Of a stretch of 64,000 nucleotides of DNA, positions 11,855-22,918 are shown piece by piece (position 1 is the stretch's first letter; each line of letters starts with the position of its first letter). The stretch lies in the NCBI GenBank assembly GCA_020064725.1, contig JAGTWJ010000001.1, forward strand, positions 6,324,001 to 6,388,000, given 5' to 3'. The notes under the pieces were generated by a model. It was given only the letters and a program-made list of their open reading frames with translations, ran no database searches and was not told where the DNA came from. The stretch is from Drechslerella dactyloides (lineage: Eukaryota > Ascomycota > Orbiliomycetes > Orbiliales > Orbiliaceae). The position numbers were made by a program, and so were the translations under genes.

Positions 11855-12838
11855 ATGCATATCGCCATGCTGACCAGCTGGAACGGCTTCTTTACTACCA
11901 GCTCCTTGGGCTTAAGTCTCTCGCCGCTATTGCTACTCATACTATTGACGCCCTCAACGACCGCCCAAGTACCCACCGCTTTTGTCTCAATAGATGGTGA
12001 CAGAGACTATGCGACAGCTCTAGCATGTGTGCAATCCGCCCTCTGGGACGACGGTGGAGGCAACGGCCGTGGCGTTGATGCGACTCCTGGTGATGTTGGA
12101 AATGAGCTGGGATGCGGAGACCTGCCAGACAACGGCTGCTATTGCTCTAGCGCCATGGCGGCGAGTGCAACGGCACATATATCGAGCTTTGTAGCGGAAA
12201 ACTGCTTGCCAACAGCCTCCACGGATAATTATATATCGACAGCGTTGAGTTTATATGGAAGATACTGCAAGACGGCGGGTGTGGTGGCGCAGGCGGCGAG
12301 CACGAGTTCACCTCCAGGTTCGTTTACCGGTTGTATACCGCAATCCTTCATTAGACTTATATGCACGCTGCTTGGGCACTCCCCTGTCACGGCTTCCCTC
12401 AAAATGCCCCGGGCACCAGCGTGGACAGCCTTACTACCAGAAAAAGACGCGGAAAGAATCAAGGGAGAACGGAAGTTCTGTTCAAAGGCCAAAATCGATA
12501 TGCAAGACCTAAGCGTAGTGTACTTTGCCTGGTGGCGTTCTTGCTAATAAAACGTCCGTTCTCTGTCGGAAACTTGAACAGGAAAATCCACATCAACACC
12601 GCAGCCTCCCGCCACTTCCGTAAGCGATGCAGACAGAGCATTTCGCGATCCAGGCTTATCAGAAGGCCAGAAAATTGCGCTCGGAGTGGGCATTGGCCTT
12701 GGAGTATTTGTACTTCTATTCCTCGGTACAATGTTCATTATGATCGTAAGACAGCCGAGACGCGCCTCGATGTCTAGCGGTCTTCTACCTGTTGATGAGG
12801 ATCGCGCATCTAAGGATGTGGTGGAAATACGGCCTTAA
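11855..12838 (+). CDS. CFEM-like cysteine-rich single-pass surface protein
   Basis: Two exons, 11855-12317 and 12582-12838, separated by a 264-bp intron (donor GTTCGT, branch GCTAATA, acceptor ACAG), give 239 residues. The N-terminus is a long signal peptide ending near STTAQ (about residue 38); Met5 could also start translation. The ectodomain (about 50-145) has the spacing of the fungal CFEM-like family, including GCGDLPDNGCYC and a later YC, but only six of the usual eight cysteines. A Ser/Thr/Pro linker leads to a membrane helix (about 185-207, IALGVGIGLGVFVLLFLG) followed by a basic stop-transfer RQPRR and a short cytosolic tail ending VVEIRP. Expected role: cell-surface sensing, adhesion or haem/iron handling; specific function unknown. 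The intron is inferred: without it the frame runs on for about 75 codons and the membrane helix is lost. Confidence 0.78.
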
Positions 12839-14277
12839 ATGTGGTCACGGCGGAAACTATCTTATCCTTTGTAATACAAAACGTGTCCTCGTTTTATTTA
12901 AGGACGCCGATATGATATCGATACATAATTTAGTCATATACTTTATCTGTATACAGAATTGCGCCTGTACAGTCATGGACGTGCCGAACTAGAGATTGGG
13001 CATGGGCTTATCCAATTGATAGCCACATATGGTAGTTGAATCGGCCAAGCAGTATTTCTACGCGGCCTTGAGATAAGTTATCTAAATCTAGGCTCAATCT
13101 GTTCTGACGACTGTGGTTAGTATGATAGAGTCTTATATTCGTTTCATCATAGATACTTACGTTCTAATATTATATGGATTAGTGCCCCCCCACAAAATTG
13201 AAGAAATCAAGTGATCCAGAATCGTAAGGTCGAATTCTGAGAACGCAAATATAAACTTGCGTAGCCATAGACGATTCGAGAGGTCGTGTGACAATCCACT
13301 GGAAATCGCCGTTATATATTACCGCCAAAGCAATATAATCGCTATAGGCTCGGTTATAGAGAATTCTCATACGTGGGGATTTGAGTAGCCGGTAGTGAGA
13401 TATCCCCGCGGCCTGACATTATTATTCAGCGATACACCAGTCAACTTGTTAACAATCTAAGGTCTTGTTGAATAAGCTGTTGACCAGCCAATAGTGTATC
13501 TGAGGAAGCGATAGCTTGGTAGTCTTACGCTCACGGATTAAGCAGTAGAGACACAATATACTTATCGATGTAGTATCTATATCTCTGCGTGTGGGGCCTA
13601 GGCGCGTATGCTTGCAATGTTACTACGGAACGATAGCATCGTATACATGCTATCTGTATGCGTGGTTACCGTTAGTAACTAGAAAGAGCTGTAAAGTTGG
13701 TTCCTTTGCAGAGTTATACCAGCTCCGACGTGACCTATTTGATGCCTCCTTAACTAATTGATCACACCATATCCAGACTACATGCAGATGAGCTCATTCG
13801 TTGTATGCTCAAGACACGGTTCAGGACATGGTGATGTTACTCGAGTTGAAGGATTTTCGGAGTCTCGCATTACGGTTAGTGCTGCTAGCGGACTATTTAA
13901 GCTTGGTAAATAGAAGAATACCAGTCAAAATATTATCCGCTTCCAAGACTGCAATAGTCCGTATGCCGGCTGTGGTCTTGACTGAATATAAATTTTCTGC
14001 GATAGCTACAGATTGTTCACAATATACGTGTTGTTGTAGAGAGTTGGCAAAGTTGACAGGGATCCTTAAACGGCTTAGTGTCTCCCAATACCCCTCTCAA
14101 ATCCTTCTCGGTCTCAGCATGGACTGCGAGTAGCCTTGAGAGACTAACATCGCTAATAAACAGATCTTAACCAGGCCAAGCTAACCTATTTACTCTCTCA
14201 AAAGGGACGTCTACAAAAGGCGAGGAGAGTCAACTGCGTGGAGTGTTGTAGCAATTATAAACCTTCGACTTAACGTT
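12839..14277. other. Intergenic, 1.4 kb, AT-rich
   Basis: AT-rich spacer between the CFEM-like gene and the NLR, with many stops. A 110-codon open frame at 13801-14133 shows no recognisable domain. Nothing else supportable was seen. Confidence 0.45.
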
Positions 14278-17200
14278 ATGCGGAAATTTCCCCTGTTCGG
14301 AAAACTCCGTAGTCGTTCTAGGTCTGCTTCTTCGGAACATCCGGAACGACGGGATCCAGTTGCTGTACGATAACCAGACAATGCCCTACTGCTCTTTGAC
14401 TATCATCACTAATGCTATATCGTGGGCCGCTAAATATAGGAAACATCTACTTCAGCGGCTCGAGGTGGACACAAAAACAAGCGAAAAAAGATAATCGAAA
14501 AACCTAAACGCTCACCATACGCGCGACCAGCGAACGGTAGTCGAGGTCTTCATCTGCTGAACGATCCAAATGCTGAGCTACCTGATCCCACAAAACGATT
14601 CGACCTTGATATTGTCGCAATGCACGGATTGAATGGTGACATATGTAGGACATGGACAAAATCAGGAAATTACTGGTTACAAGACCAGTTACCTGAGGCA
14701 GTGCCCGGCGCAAGAATATTTTCATACGGCTACCCGTCCAACCTCCTCTTTTCAAAATCTGTTGCCGAGATAGATGATTTCGCGAGACACCTGCTTCTCA
14801 GTCTGGCAGAAATTGTGGATGCAAGTTTCGGCGCTCCGACCACTTATTGGTTACCAACACTAATACTTAGTTGTAAGTGGATTAGGAAAACAGAGATATA
14901 TTGTTTATTTGCCATAGTCTCGGAGGCATCGTTTTCAAGCAGGCTATAAGCATTGCCTACCATGAGACACCAAATATCTGGCTTCAATGCAAAGGGGTCG
15001 TGTTCCTCGGCACACCCCACCGTGGGAGTGCCGCCGCTGAAATAGCGAAAACAATGGCAAAGTTTGTGAATAAGCCATCATCATATTTGGGTGTTGGAAT
15101 ATTCGCTGGCGATATAAGGACGGATCTACTCGAAGATTTGATGTATGATTCACCAAAACTCACCAGTATCGCGAAAACCTTCCAGGAGCGGGCAGCAGTC
15201 CTCTTAATATACTCATTCTACGAAAGTGAAAAATTATCGGGACGGATTGTAAGTGTTTCCCCTTTCTCCCTTTGAATTAGTATCTGGACCTCGTGGGAGC
15301 CTGCTCGATGTCAGAAATCTAAGTTTCCCAACACGCGACGCATTGGCACAGATTGTAGATCGTTCATCCGCCAGCCTCGATGTACCACACGCCAAATGTT
15401 ATCCTCTTTATGCTGACCACCGAGATATCTGTCGCTTCGAGAATGGCGACTCGGAGGTCTACAAGAGAGTGCGTGGAGCGATACTAGACATAGCAGATGA
15501 ATTTAAGAAACAGAAAAGAAAGAAAAGACCAAGAACGACAGTGTCAGACAGATGTAACCCCCCCCCCCCCCCCCCCCCCCCCCTTCCCGGGAAAGCCCTC
15601 TAGATCGTTGCTGAATAGCCCATTAGCACTGGATGACATTGAGAGAGCCTGCATGGAACAACTCAACATAATCGACATTGCAACTCTGCACCAAGTTTAT
15701 CTGGATATGCACGTCGAAGGGACTCTCCAATGGCTAGTACTTACGAAAGGATATTTGGAGTGGACGGCGTCTACAAAAGCATCTTTGTTGTGGGTATCAG
15801 GACTCCCGGGTTGCGGTAAATCTATATTATCGGCGTACATATCGAAACTCTTGTCGGAAAATTCTGATAGCCAATCTATTGTTTGCCGCTTTTTCTGCAA
15901 TGGTAGAATAAAAGCGTGCCGAGATCCGATCATTATGCTCCGCAGCATTATATATCAAATTGTAATCCGCCAGCGACGACTTCTAGAGTTGGTCCGAAAG
16001 GCTCGGGCTCTCCAAGGACCCCAGCTTTTTCATCAATTAAGCGGACTGTGGGAATTACTTCTGGACATCATCAAGGCTGAGACACAGATACCGACCATTA
16101 TTGTCATTGATGCCATTGACGAATGCGACAAATCAACCCAGCTCACGCTCGTGAGTCGTATCACGAAGCTCATGAAGGCGGCAGAAGACTCCCCCATAAA
16201 ATTCTTTATCACAGCACGCCCTCAAATTTCAGCTTCCTACGGAATTCCTAACGACGCGACAGTATACCATCGCTTGGACTTGGAAGATTTCCAAACAGAG
16301 ATTGGTCAAGATGTCCTCCTGGTCATCCAGCAGAGATTAGATCTTTTGGTCCAAAGAAACAGCTGTACAGATGATCTAAGAGTTCAACTAGAAGGGTCAC
16401 TTGCCCCGAGAGCCGGAAAAACCTTCTTATGGGCGTCCTTAGTGCTCCTTTCGCTTGAGAGCAAATCTTTTCTCATGCCCAGTGACCTCATCGCACTCAA
16501 CAGGCTGCCCACAACTGCCGTCAAACTATACAGAGAGCTCCTAGAAAACATTCCAACCACGAATCGCAAGGCAGCCGGAGAGCTGCTTCGCATTTTAGTA
16601 TGCAGCGACAAACCTCTGAAGATCAATGAAATAAACCTTCTACTTGATTACTATCTCGAACCTAAAGCGGAACGGGAGCACCCGGTGTATACGAATGATA
16701 CGGTCAAGCGACAATTATACCCTCTTGTTCAAATATCTCATGGTGCTCTAACTTTGATCCACCCATCTATTGGAGATTTTCTTCTTGGCGTGGAAACATC
16801 CGACGAAATCCCCGAGGATCTCAGCAAGGCGTTCGGAGTGGATCTCTCCCGTGATAGCCTGAAAATATCCAAGGCTTGTATGAGATACCTTCTTTCTGAT
16901 CCATTCACATCGGACATCTTTTCAGCTCCTAGTAGCTCTGACGATACCGATTCGCCGTCTGTGCGTAACTTAACTGAGGACTCGAGTGATGGATTTGATT
17001 TTGGAGGGTTTGATGGCGAAATGTTTGCAGAAGAAGGAAAGGGCGACGAAGAAATATGCCGCATGATAGCGCGTGAATATCATCTTTATGACTATGCTTC
17101 AAGGTTCTGGACGCAGCTACTCGACCATGACGAGGAGACCTACCTGGACTCCGAATTTCAAGATATGGCGGTTTCTTTATTTGACCTGTCCGAAACCCAT

Positions 17201-18481
17201 ACAGGTAATTGGCTACGCTACTTCTGGGAAGTCACAGCTCCTGGCGATGTCTACCCCGAATCCTCAACTCCCATCAGCCTAGCCAGTTATTTTGGCCATT
17301 CAGCGACAGTACGCCATCTTTCTGAAGAAGAACAACCAGAACGGGAAATCGGGCTCTCGGTCTATTGGGCTTCAAGGCAAGGAAATGCTTCCTGTCTCAG
17401 AATCCTCTTGCAAAGTTACGCCGATAGAATCATCCGCAGACCTAGTATATGTAGCTTGGGGAGACTATCTCCTTTAGCTGTTGCAGCTCAATACGGTCAC
17501 CAGGAGTGCGTTGAAGTCATCCTTGAGAGGAACATCTTTGATATCAATGCGAAAAACGATTCTGGACAAACTGCACTTTCTCTCGCCGTCACGCATGGAC
17601 ACACGGAAATCGTCTCGATGTTGTTGAAAGAAACTGAAGTCGACTTAAACATCTCAGATCATGGCGGATCTACGCCATTGTTCTGGACGATAGCTTCAAA
17701 TTCTCTCAGTATTTTGTCAATGCTGCTAAAAGACAAACGTGTAGATGTCTTACATCTTGATAACCATGGACGCAATCCTCTATCATGGGCAGCAGAAGAA
17801 GGCCAGACTACACTTGCGGAGAAGATGATTCAAGATAGACGCATGGACCTCAACAATCGAGATCGCAATGGCAAAACACCACTCTTGTGGGCGGTCCAAA
17901 ATGTGAGATTCCCGATTGTCAAATTACTGATCGAAAAAGGGAGAGTGGATACATCAGCGCGGGACAAACACGGACGCACTGCCATCTCTTGGGCAGCGGA
18001 AAGAAACGATAAACGCATGATGCCCTTTTTGATCAAAACTTGCCCTAAAGAGGTAGACAGCCCCGATGACCAGGGCTGGGCTCCTCTGGCGTGGTCTTTG
18101 AACACACCTGGCTATCTTAACAATACTTTAGCTCTCTTCCAAAGCGGCAGGGTGAATATCAATCTCAAAGACTCAACAAGTCGCACGCCATTGTCTTTTG
18201 CCGTTGGCTGGGGCTATCTCGAGATTGCCAAGGCTTTCTTGCGGTTCCCGGGGGTGGACCCGAACTGCGTCGATAGTGCTGGTAACACTCCAATTTTTGA
18301 TGCTGTCAGGGATAGCAATTTGGATATGATCAAAGTATTGATTGATGCTAAAGGAGTCGACATCAACTTTCGAAACAAGAATGGAAAAACCCCGTTAGCT
18401 GTCGCATTAGCTGAGAAGAAGTTGGATATCGTGGCGCTACTTCTCTCAGCTGAGGGCATTGAGAAGGACCATCCAGTGTAG
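14278..18481 (+). CDS. NLR: alpha/beta-hydrolase - NACHT - ankyrin repeats
   Basis: Fungal STAND/NLR protein of the heterokaryon-incompatibility or innate-recognition type. Exons inferred: 14278-14364, 14440-14814, 14886-15248, 15352-15553, 15627-18481 (1293 aa). The start encodes a basic Arg/Ser-rich N-terminus. Residues about 70-290 form a lipase-like effector domain with the nucleophile motif CHSLGG (Ser about 165), a GTPHRG block, then LYADHRDICRF. The NACHT domain has a P-loop GLPGCGKS (about 401-408) and Walker B IIVIDAIDEC (about 500-509). An acidic Ser/Asp-rich segment precedes about nine ankyrin repeats (about 950-1290). Family behaviour: ligand binding by the repeats drives NACHT oligomerisation, which activates the N-terminal domain. 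A run of 26 C (15558-15583) lies in the proposed fourth intron. If it is exonic instead, the copy shown is frameshifted there. The stop at 18479 is followed by an open in-frame extension. Domain calls are secure; intron 4 is uncertain. Confidence 0.85.
15558..15583 (+). repeat. Run of 26 C between hydrolase and NACHT parts of the NLR
   Basis: A pure C homopolymer of 26 bases. The hydrolase-side frame and the NACHT-side frame are open on both sides of it but differ by one base. A 73-bp intron, GTAACC at 15554 to ATTAG at 15626, would bridge them in frame and remove the tract. Alternatively, tract lengths of 25 or 28 would join the frames directly and encode a polyproline linker. Confidence 0.95.
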
Positions 18482-18856
18482 CGATACTGTATTAGATCTC
18501 GAACGCAGCCAGAGGAGGGCGTCCGGTTTACGGGACAAATCCTGAACAAGGATCGAGCAGATGTGTATGCACGAATTACCAACCCTAGGATCTCTGTAGT
18601 CCAGAACGCTGGACTTACAAGTGTGACTCCAAAAGAACAATCAAGGATGGTTGATGACGTGTTTCAGGTAGTCGCCACAAGTCAACCTATCAGAGCACAG
18701 TTTACTGGGATTCAGGCGCTCAATCAACAATTGAGAGGACAAACAAGCGCCAAAATTGCAAAGGCTACCCAAGAATATATCAGGATCCGTGCGTCCTTCA
18801 CGGCTCATGAATCCAGAGGAACTCGTTTCGAACGTTTAAGCAAACTAAGCTTATAA
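18482..18856 (+). pseudogene. In-frame open extension after the NLR stop (possible lost C-terminus)
   Basis: Directly after the TAG that ends the NLR, the same frame stays open for 124 sense codons to a stop at 18854-18856. The predicted product is helical, with no Cys and many Gln/Arg (for example GIQALNQQLRGQTSAKIAKA). No ATG lies near the start of the segment and I found no intron that would skip the TAG in frame. It may be a C-terminal piece cut off by a nonsense change, a readthrough extension (the base after TAG is C), or chance. I recognise no domain. Confidence 0.4.
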
Positions 18857-18959
18857 TAAATACCCTCTCATATAAAGCACACTTCCCTCAGTCAGTCAAC
18901 ATGTACCATTAATGTAAATTTCCCAGAACACTCGCATTCGGAGATACTGCCGATCCATT

Positions 18960-21278
18960 ATGGAAACACAATCACACTATCAATTCTGCAACCTTGACTT
19001 TCAATGCCTCGACCAAGTCGATGTGCTAAAGCAAGTAGACGAGTGTATCTTGGATCATAATCTTACAAGCTTAATTATCGACTATGGGCCAAAACATGCC
19101 TGGTGTGGATGGAACTTTGGAGCGGATGATACCCCAGGCTTAATGAAGAGTTGGACGCAAAAAGCCAAGGTAAGATTAGCCCAAACCAAACAACATGGCT
19201 TTGTCCCGTCGAGGCTGTCTATAGTCATCAAAAATGAATCAACACGATAACTTACCTATATCTACACCCGGATACAAGGACATACATGGATTCAAAACTC
19301 GGTGGATGTCAGTAGTTCAAACCTTAGCACTACATAGACAAGTTTTGAATCCCAACTCTCAGCAAGCACTAAGATAAAATTTTCAACATTCACGACATTT
19401 GATTTCTAGAGCACTTTTCCATGTTCACAAACAGCATGACTTTGTCAATGTGAGTATATACATACACCACACACAATTGATATGAAACCCTTTCACGCTA
19501 GATATCTGATCGCTAAAGATTTGATCGACCTCTCTAGCAACTCCTGGAAAGATATAATTTCTCATCGCGATTAAGAGCCAGTCTGCTTTCGGCACCTGCT
19601 GAGGGAAATCTTGAGATCGCCGAGAGAATCTGGCATTGGTCCTCTGTCGAGCATGGTGACAAATGTAGCGGCTCTCGCCTGATAAACGCTTTGGATACAG
19701 CCATATCCAGAAGAGCCTTACCAATCACTGGATCTATATCCACTAGGGCTAATTTATGCTAACGGTTTTGACTTAGATCGAGCAATAGGCTACAACACTT
19801 TGTTCAGCTTTGACCGGTTGAAGATCCCTGAGAGACCAGACGACAATAACAACATCGAGGATTCCAACGGTAGCGAGTTCTCTAGACGAAATACGGGTGA
19901 AACCAATCAAAATTGGTGGACTACTATCAAGAGAGAACACCGAACACAAAAGAAAGAAAACGTCAATGGCTCAGATCTGGAGTCATCTCGTCAGAGGACT
20001 CAAGCAACCTCTCGCACTCACCCTTCAACTTTCAATATCTCGAATTTCAAGAGGGTTTCTCCTCAAACTAGTTGTGTGAACGAAGTTACCAATTTCAGCG
20101 ACATTCACTACCACCCACGTATGCTCAGATTATGGATGTGGATAATACTGACAGATGATGGAACAGTGATTTCCATCCATGAGCCCTTCCCAGTCCATGA
20201 TGGGGACGCCGATGAGCTCAACAAAAGCAATGCAAAGCATATAAGAAGAAATCTGCGTGTGGTTTTAAGATGTTTGTCAGAAGCGCGCCTGCCTCAACAA
20301 GCAAACGCATCAAGCAGAGACACTGGCCTTGCAATAGATGACGGTGCCTTGCTTTTACGCAAGACCGTAGGTATACCAAAGCCCGGGGTGGTAGTTCGCC
20401 CAAAATGTGGTGTCTGTCTTCGCTACTTACTTAACTTGGTATCTACCATATTCATCGATACTAGAATTGCCCCACTGGCGATCTTCTGTTGTACTATCTC
20501 TTCGATGACTGGTATACTACATGGGACATAGTCGTCAAGCGATGCCACCCTTATAGCGAGGATTTGAACCACATCGTGAGCAATCATTTATTATCTCTGA
20601 ATAACTCCCTCATAAACTCCCAACATTTAAATACGACCTCGAAGGCTAATACCATTTCTAGAAGGATGAAGATCCCAGGCTCACGCATATCAACAAACTC
20701 CACGATATTATACGGCGACTAGCTAGCCTCAAACGGATATATCAAAGTTACGAGTTAGTAATTGAAAGGCTTCTCGATGAAGGGAAAAATTTCTTCGACG
20801 AAAAGTCGCCTTTAGCGTTCCGGCCAGCTGCTCTCTCGCGAATCGCGCGATTGAAATACCGCGTGCAGTATCTTGCAGTTACCGAAATTGAGGACTGCGA
20901 GTTAGAAACTCAAGGCTTGATATCGTTGGTATGTCTGGTTACCTATCGACGAGGTAATTGTATCACATAGTTAAGTAATTGTACTAATTCAAGTCATCAA
21001 CTTCATAGACGTACAGTCGGTTGAATTTCCGCGAAACTCAGGCAGTCGAAAAACTGACCCTGTTGTCCGTTGGTCTGGCGAAAGTAACAATTGTTTTCCT
21101 CCCACTTTCATTAATTATGGCCTACTATAGCATGAATGTTGATGGGATCACTGGGCTCTCTACAAAGAGAGATTTTTGGGTGTCAGTCGGTGTGGCGTTG
21201 TTCTTAACATTATGTTTTCTGTTGCTTATAAACAGACTAAGCAAAGCCATGCAATCTGGGAAAAGAAAGAATGCTTAG
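18960..21278 (+). CDS. Fungal CorA-like two-helix membrane protein
   Basis: Eight exons inferred: 18960-19169, 19225-19307, 19410-19449, 19538-19664, 19777-20366, 20465-20575, 20662-20928, 21009-21278, giving 565 aa. All introns have GT/AG ends, most have CTAAC/CTAAT-like branch sites, and each restores the frame of the family. Landmarks in order: KHAWCGWNF, HVHKQHDFVN, LLERYNFSSRLRASL, ERIWHWSSVEHGDKY, LRLWMWIILTDDGTVISI, LFDDWYTTWDIVVKR, HDIIRRLASLKRIYQSYELV. Two membrane helices follow at about 502-516 and 533-555. The loop motif after the first helix is SMN in place of the GMN of true CorA magnesium channels. This fungal group is annotated CorA-like, but transport has not been shown for most members. 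It lies 480 bp after the NLR stop, same strand. The weakest junction is 19308-19409: without that intron an in-line TAA at about 19374 would break the frame. Confidence 0.8.
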
Positions 21279-21814
21279 GGCTTAGGGATCGCTAGCTAGA
21301 TAATTTTATGTATCTGGGTAGACTTGAAGTATCACACCTCACATCGGGTCAGGCTTAAAACGTTTAAACATTACCAGGGATGTGAAACAACGATTGCATT
21401 ACAGATTACCTAACTACTTGTCTAGCATCGGCGTGATGACGGTTCTAAGGCCATTATTCGATCTCGTCATCTCTGGGCACAAGGTCCGCCACAGCTTCTC
21501 CCTAGAGGGTACTTAACGAAAGATTGGACAGTTGTCGTGATCGTTAGATTTGCTGAAGAAATGGGTACTAAACTAAATACAGATGGTATGAACATGATAT
21601 GGGATATGACGCCTGAATGTCAAAGATAAAAACTTGTTGCAGAAATTTCGCCCTGCCCCGTTGTCCCAAGAATAATATTATGAAGGGGATATAAAATAGA
21701 ACAAAAAGAGATCTCATCCACAGTGATTCCTATACCAAAGTTCAGTCGCGCGATCCTCGACGACTCGTCCGTCATTCGGATGCGATATGACACTGATATC
21801 TCAGGCAAGCAAAT
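21279..21814. other. Convergent intergenic, 0.5 kb
   Basis: Space between the 3' ends of the CorA-like gene (+) and the binding-protein-like gene (-). Short AT-rich 3' UTR-like sequence; no gene seen. Confidence 0.5.
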
Positions 21815-22918
21815 TTAGGGAGCGCCAGTGTACAGCTGCTCGCCGTTCTTCTTGAAGCAAGTGATAACCTTCTGCCCTAGGTTCTTATCAACCAGCCAGT
21901 TCTTGAAGTTCTCAACAACGTCCTTGTTTTGTGCCTTGGTACCGACAAGCAGGTTGGCGGGGTTGAGGAGTGGGTCCGCGGACATGTCGGTCGCAGCCTT
22001 GTAGATGACGGTCTTTTTGGCGAGGCTCTGGTCGATGGAGAGATAAGTGCCGCGGTCGGTGATGGTGTATTCCTTAAGCAGGATGGCGGCCGTGAGGGCT
22101 TGAATTGGGAAGGTGATGTATTGGTGGTACCAGGTCGAGTAGGCTGTTGCCCATGGAACCTGAAATTTCCAGTTCTGTCAGTCTATAATTTCCGGACAAG
22201 CGAAACAAAAAGGTTGAAAGGAATGTCCTACCTGGCCGATGCCAATCCACAACTGAGACTCCTTGATGTTCGTCGCAGATTTGTCGTAACGGCTAAGGAA
22301 GCGAGTGGGGACGGTAGCGTTTGCTGGGTTGGTGGCAGCCGCCGCATAGATGTCCGAGAAGATGGTCAGGATGTCGGCCTCCTTGGAGACTTTTGCTGGG
22401 TTCTCTGGTGGCCCGACGAGCAGAAAGTGGTCGCGCCACGCGTAGTGCCGTGCCGTCGCAACGTCCTGGGCGATAGCGATTTTCTCGGCAACTTCCGAGT
22501 AGGTGAAACCGACGTCGACGGTGCCCTCGCGCAAGTAGTTGATTGAGACAGTGGTATCGCTAAGATACCAGGCGACGCGGAAGGGCTTTTCTTTCTTCTC
22601 GTTGACAGAGTACTTGATGAACTCGTCGGCGAGGACTATAATGCAAAGCGACTGATGTTAGTTACCAAGACATCTGGATGCATATAGATGGCCAATCGAT
22701 CGACTTCCGATGGAAGACTGTAGAACCTTAGCATAGATCTAGTACATACCCTTGATCAGGCCGCTCTGGCCGGCGCCACCATTACCAATGCGCAGCTTGA
22801 TCGGATGCCTGTTTGAGTCTGCCATCTGACCGTCGTAGATTGCCGCCGGGTCGACGGCAGCAACAAGGCTGTGTGCGCATAGCAGCGCAGTGCTGACGTA
22901 TCGAGCGAATCCCAACAT
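21815..22918 (-). CDS. Secreted periplasmic-binding-protein-like (TupA/PBP-like) protein
   Basis: Three exons on the minus strand, 22918-22750, 22635-22232 and 22159-21815, with introns of 114 bp (GTATGT) and 72 bp (GTAGGA), give 305 aa. An N-terminal signal peptide (about 1-21, ending SLVAA) precedes a type-2 periplasmic-binding fold of the PBP-like/tungstate-binding group. Landmarks: KLRIGNGGAGQSGLIK, EGTVDVGFTYSEVAE, HYAWRDHFLLVGPPENP, ESQLWIGIGQ, TAYSTWYHQY. In bacteria such proteins deliver tungstate or molybdate to an ABC importer. Fungi have secreted relatives with no import partner known; none is visible here. The family may have come from bacteria, but the introns show it is a settled eukaryotic gene. 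A TATA-like element lies at 23157-23164, and a minus-strand pyrimidine-rich leader at about 23040-23065. Substrate is not predictable. Confidence 0.85.

Noticed and set aside
12318..12547. Reading through the CFEM-like gene without an intron to the stop at 12545
   Set aside because: The read-through part has no family resemblance, while splicing to 12582 yields a membrane helix, basic stop-transfer and tail exactly in frame.
13801..14133. 110-codon frame before the NLR, considered as a transposon remnant
   Set aside because: No transposase or reverse-transcriptase motif and no terminal repeats around it.
19366..19380. In-line TAA in the CorA-like gene that could mark it as a pseudogene
   Set aside because: A 102-bp intron (19308-19409) with donor GTCAGT removes it in frame, and all other exons are intact; an inactivated gene remains possible but is the less economical reading.
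20555..20580. GGATTTGAACC, matching a tRNA T-loop box on the minus strand
   Set aside because: It falls in an exon of the CorA-like gene and no acceptor stem or A box can be paired around it.
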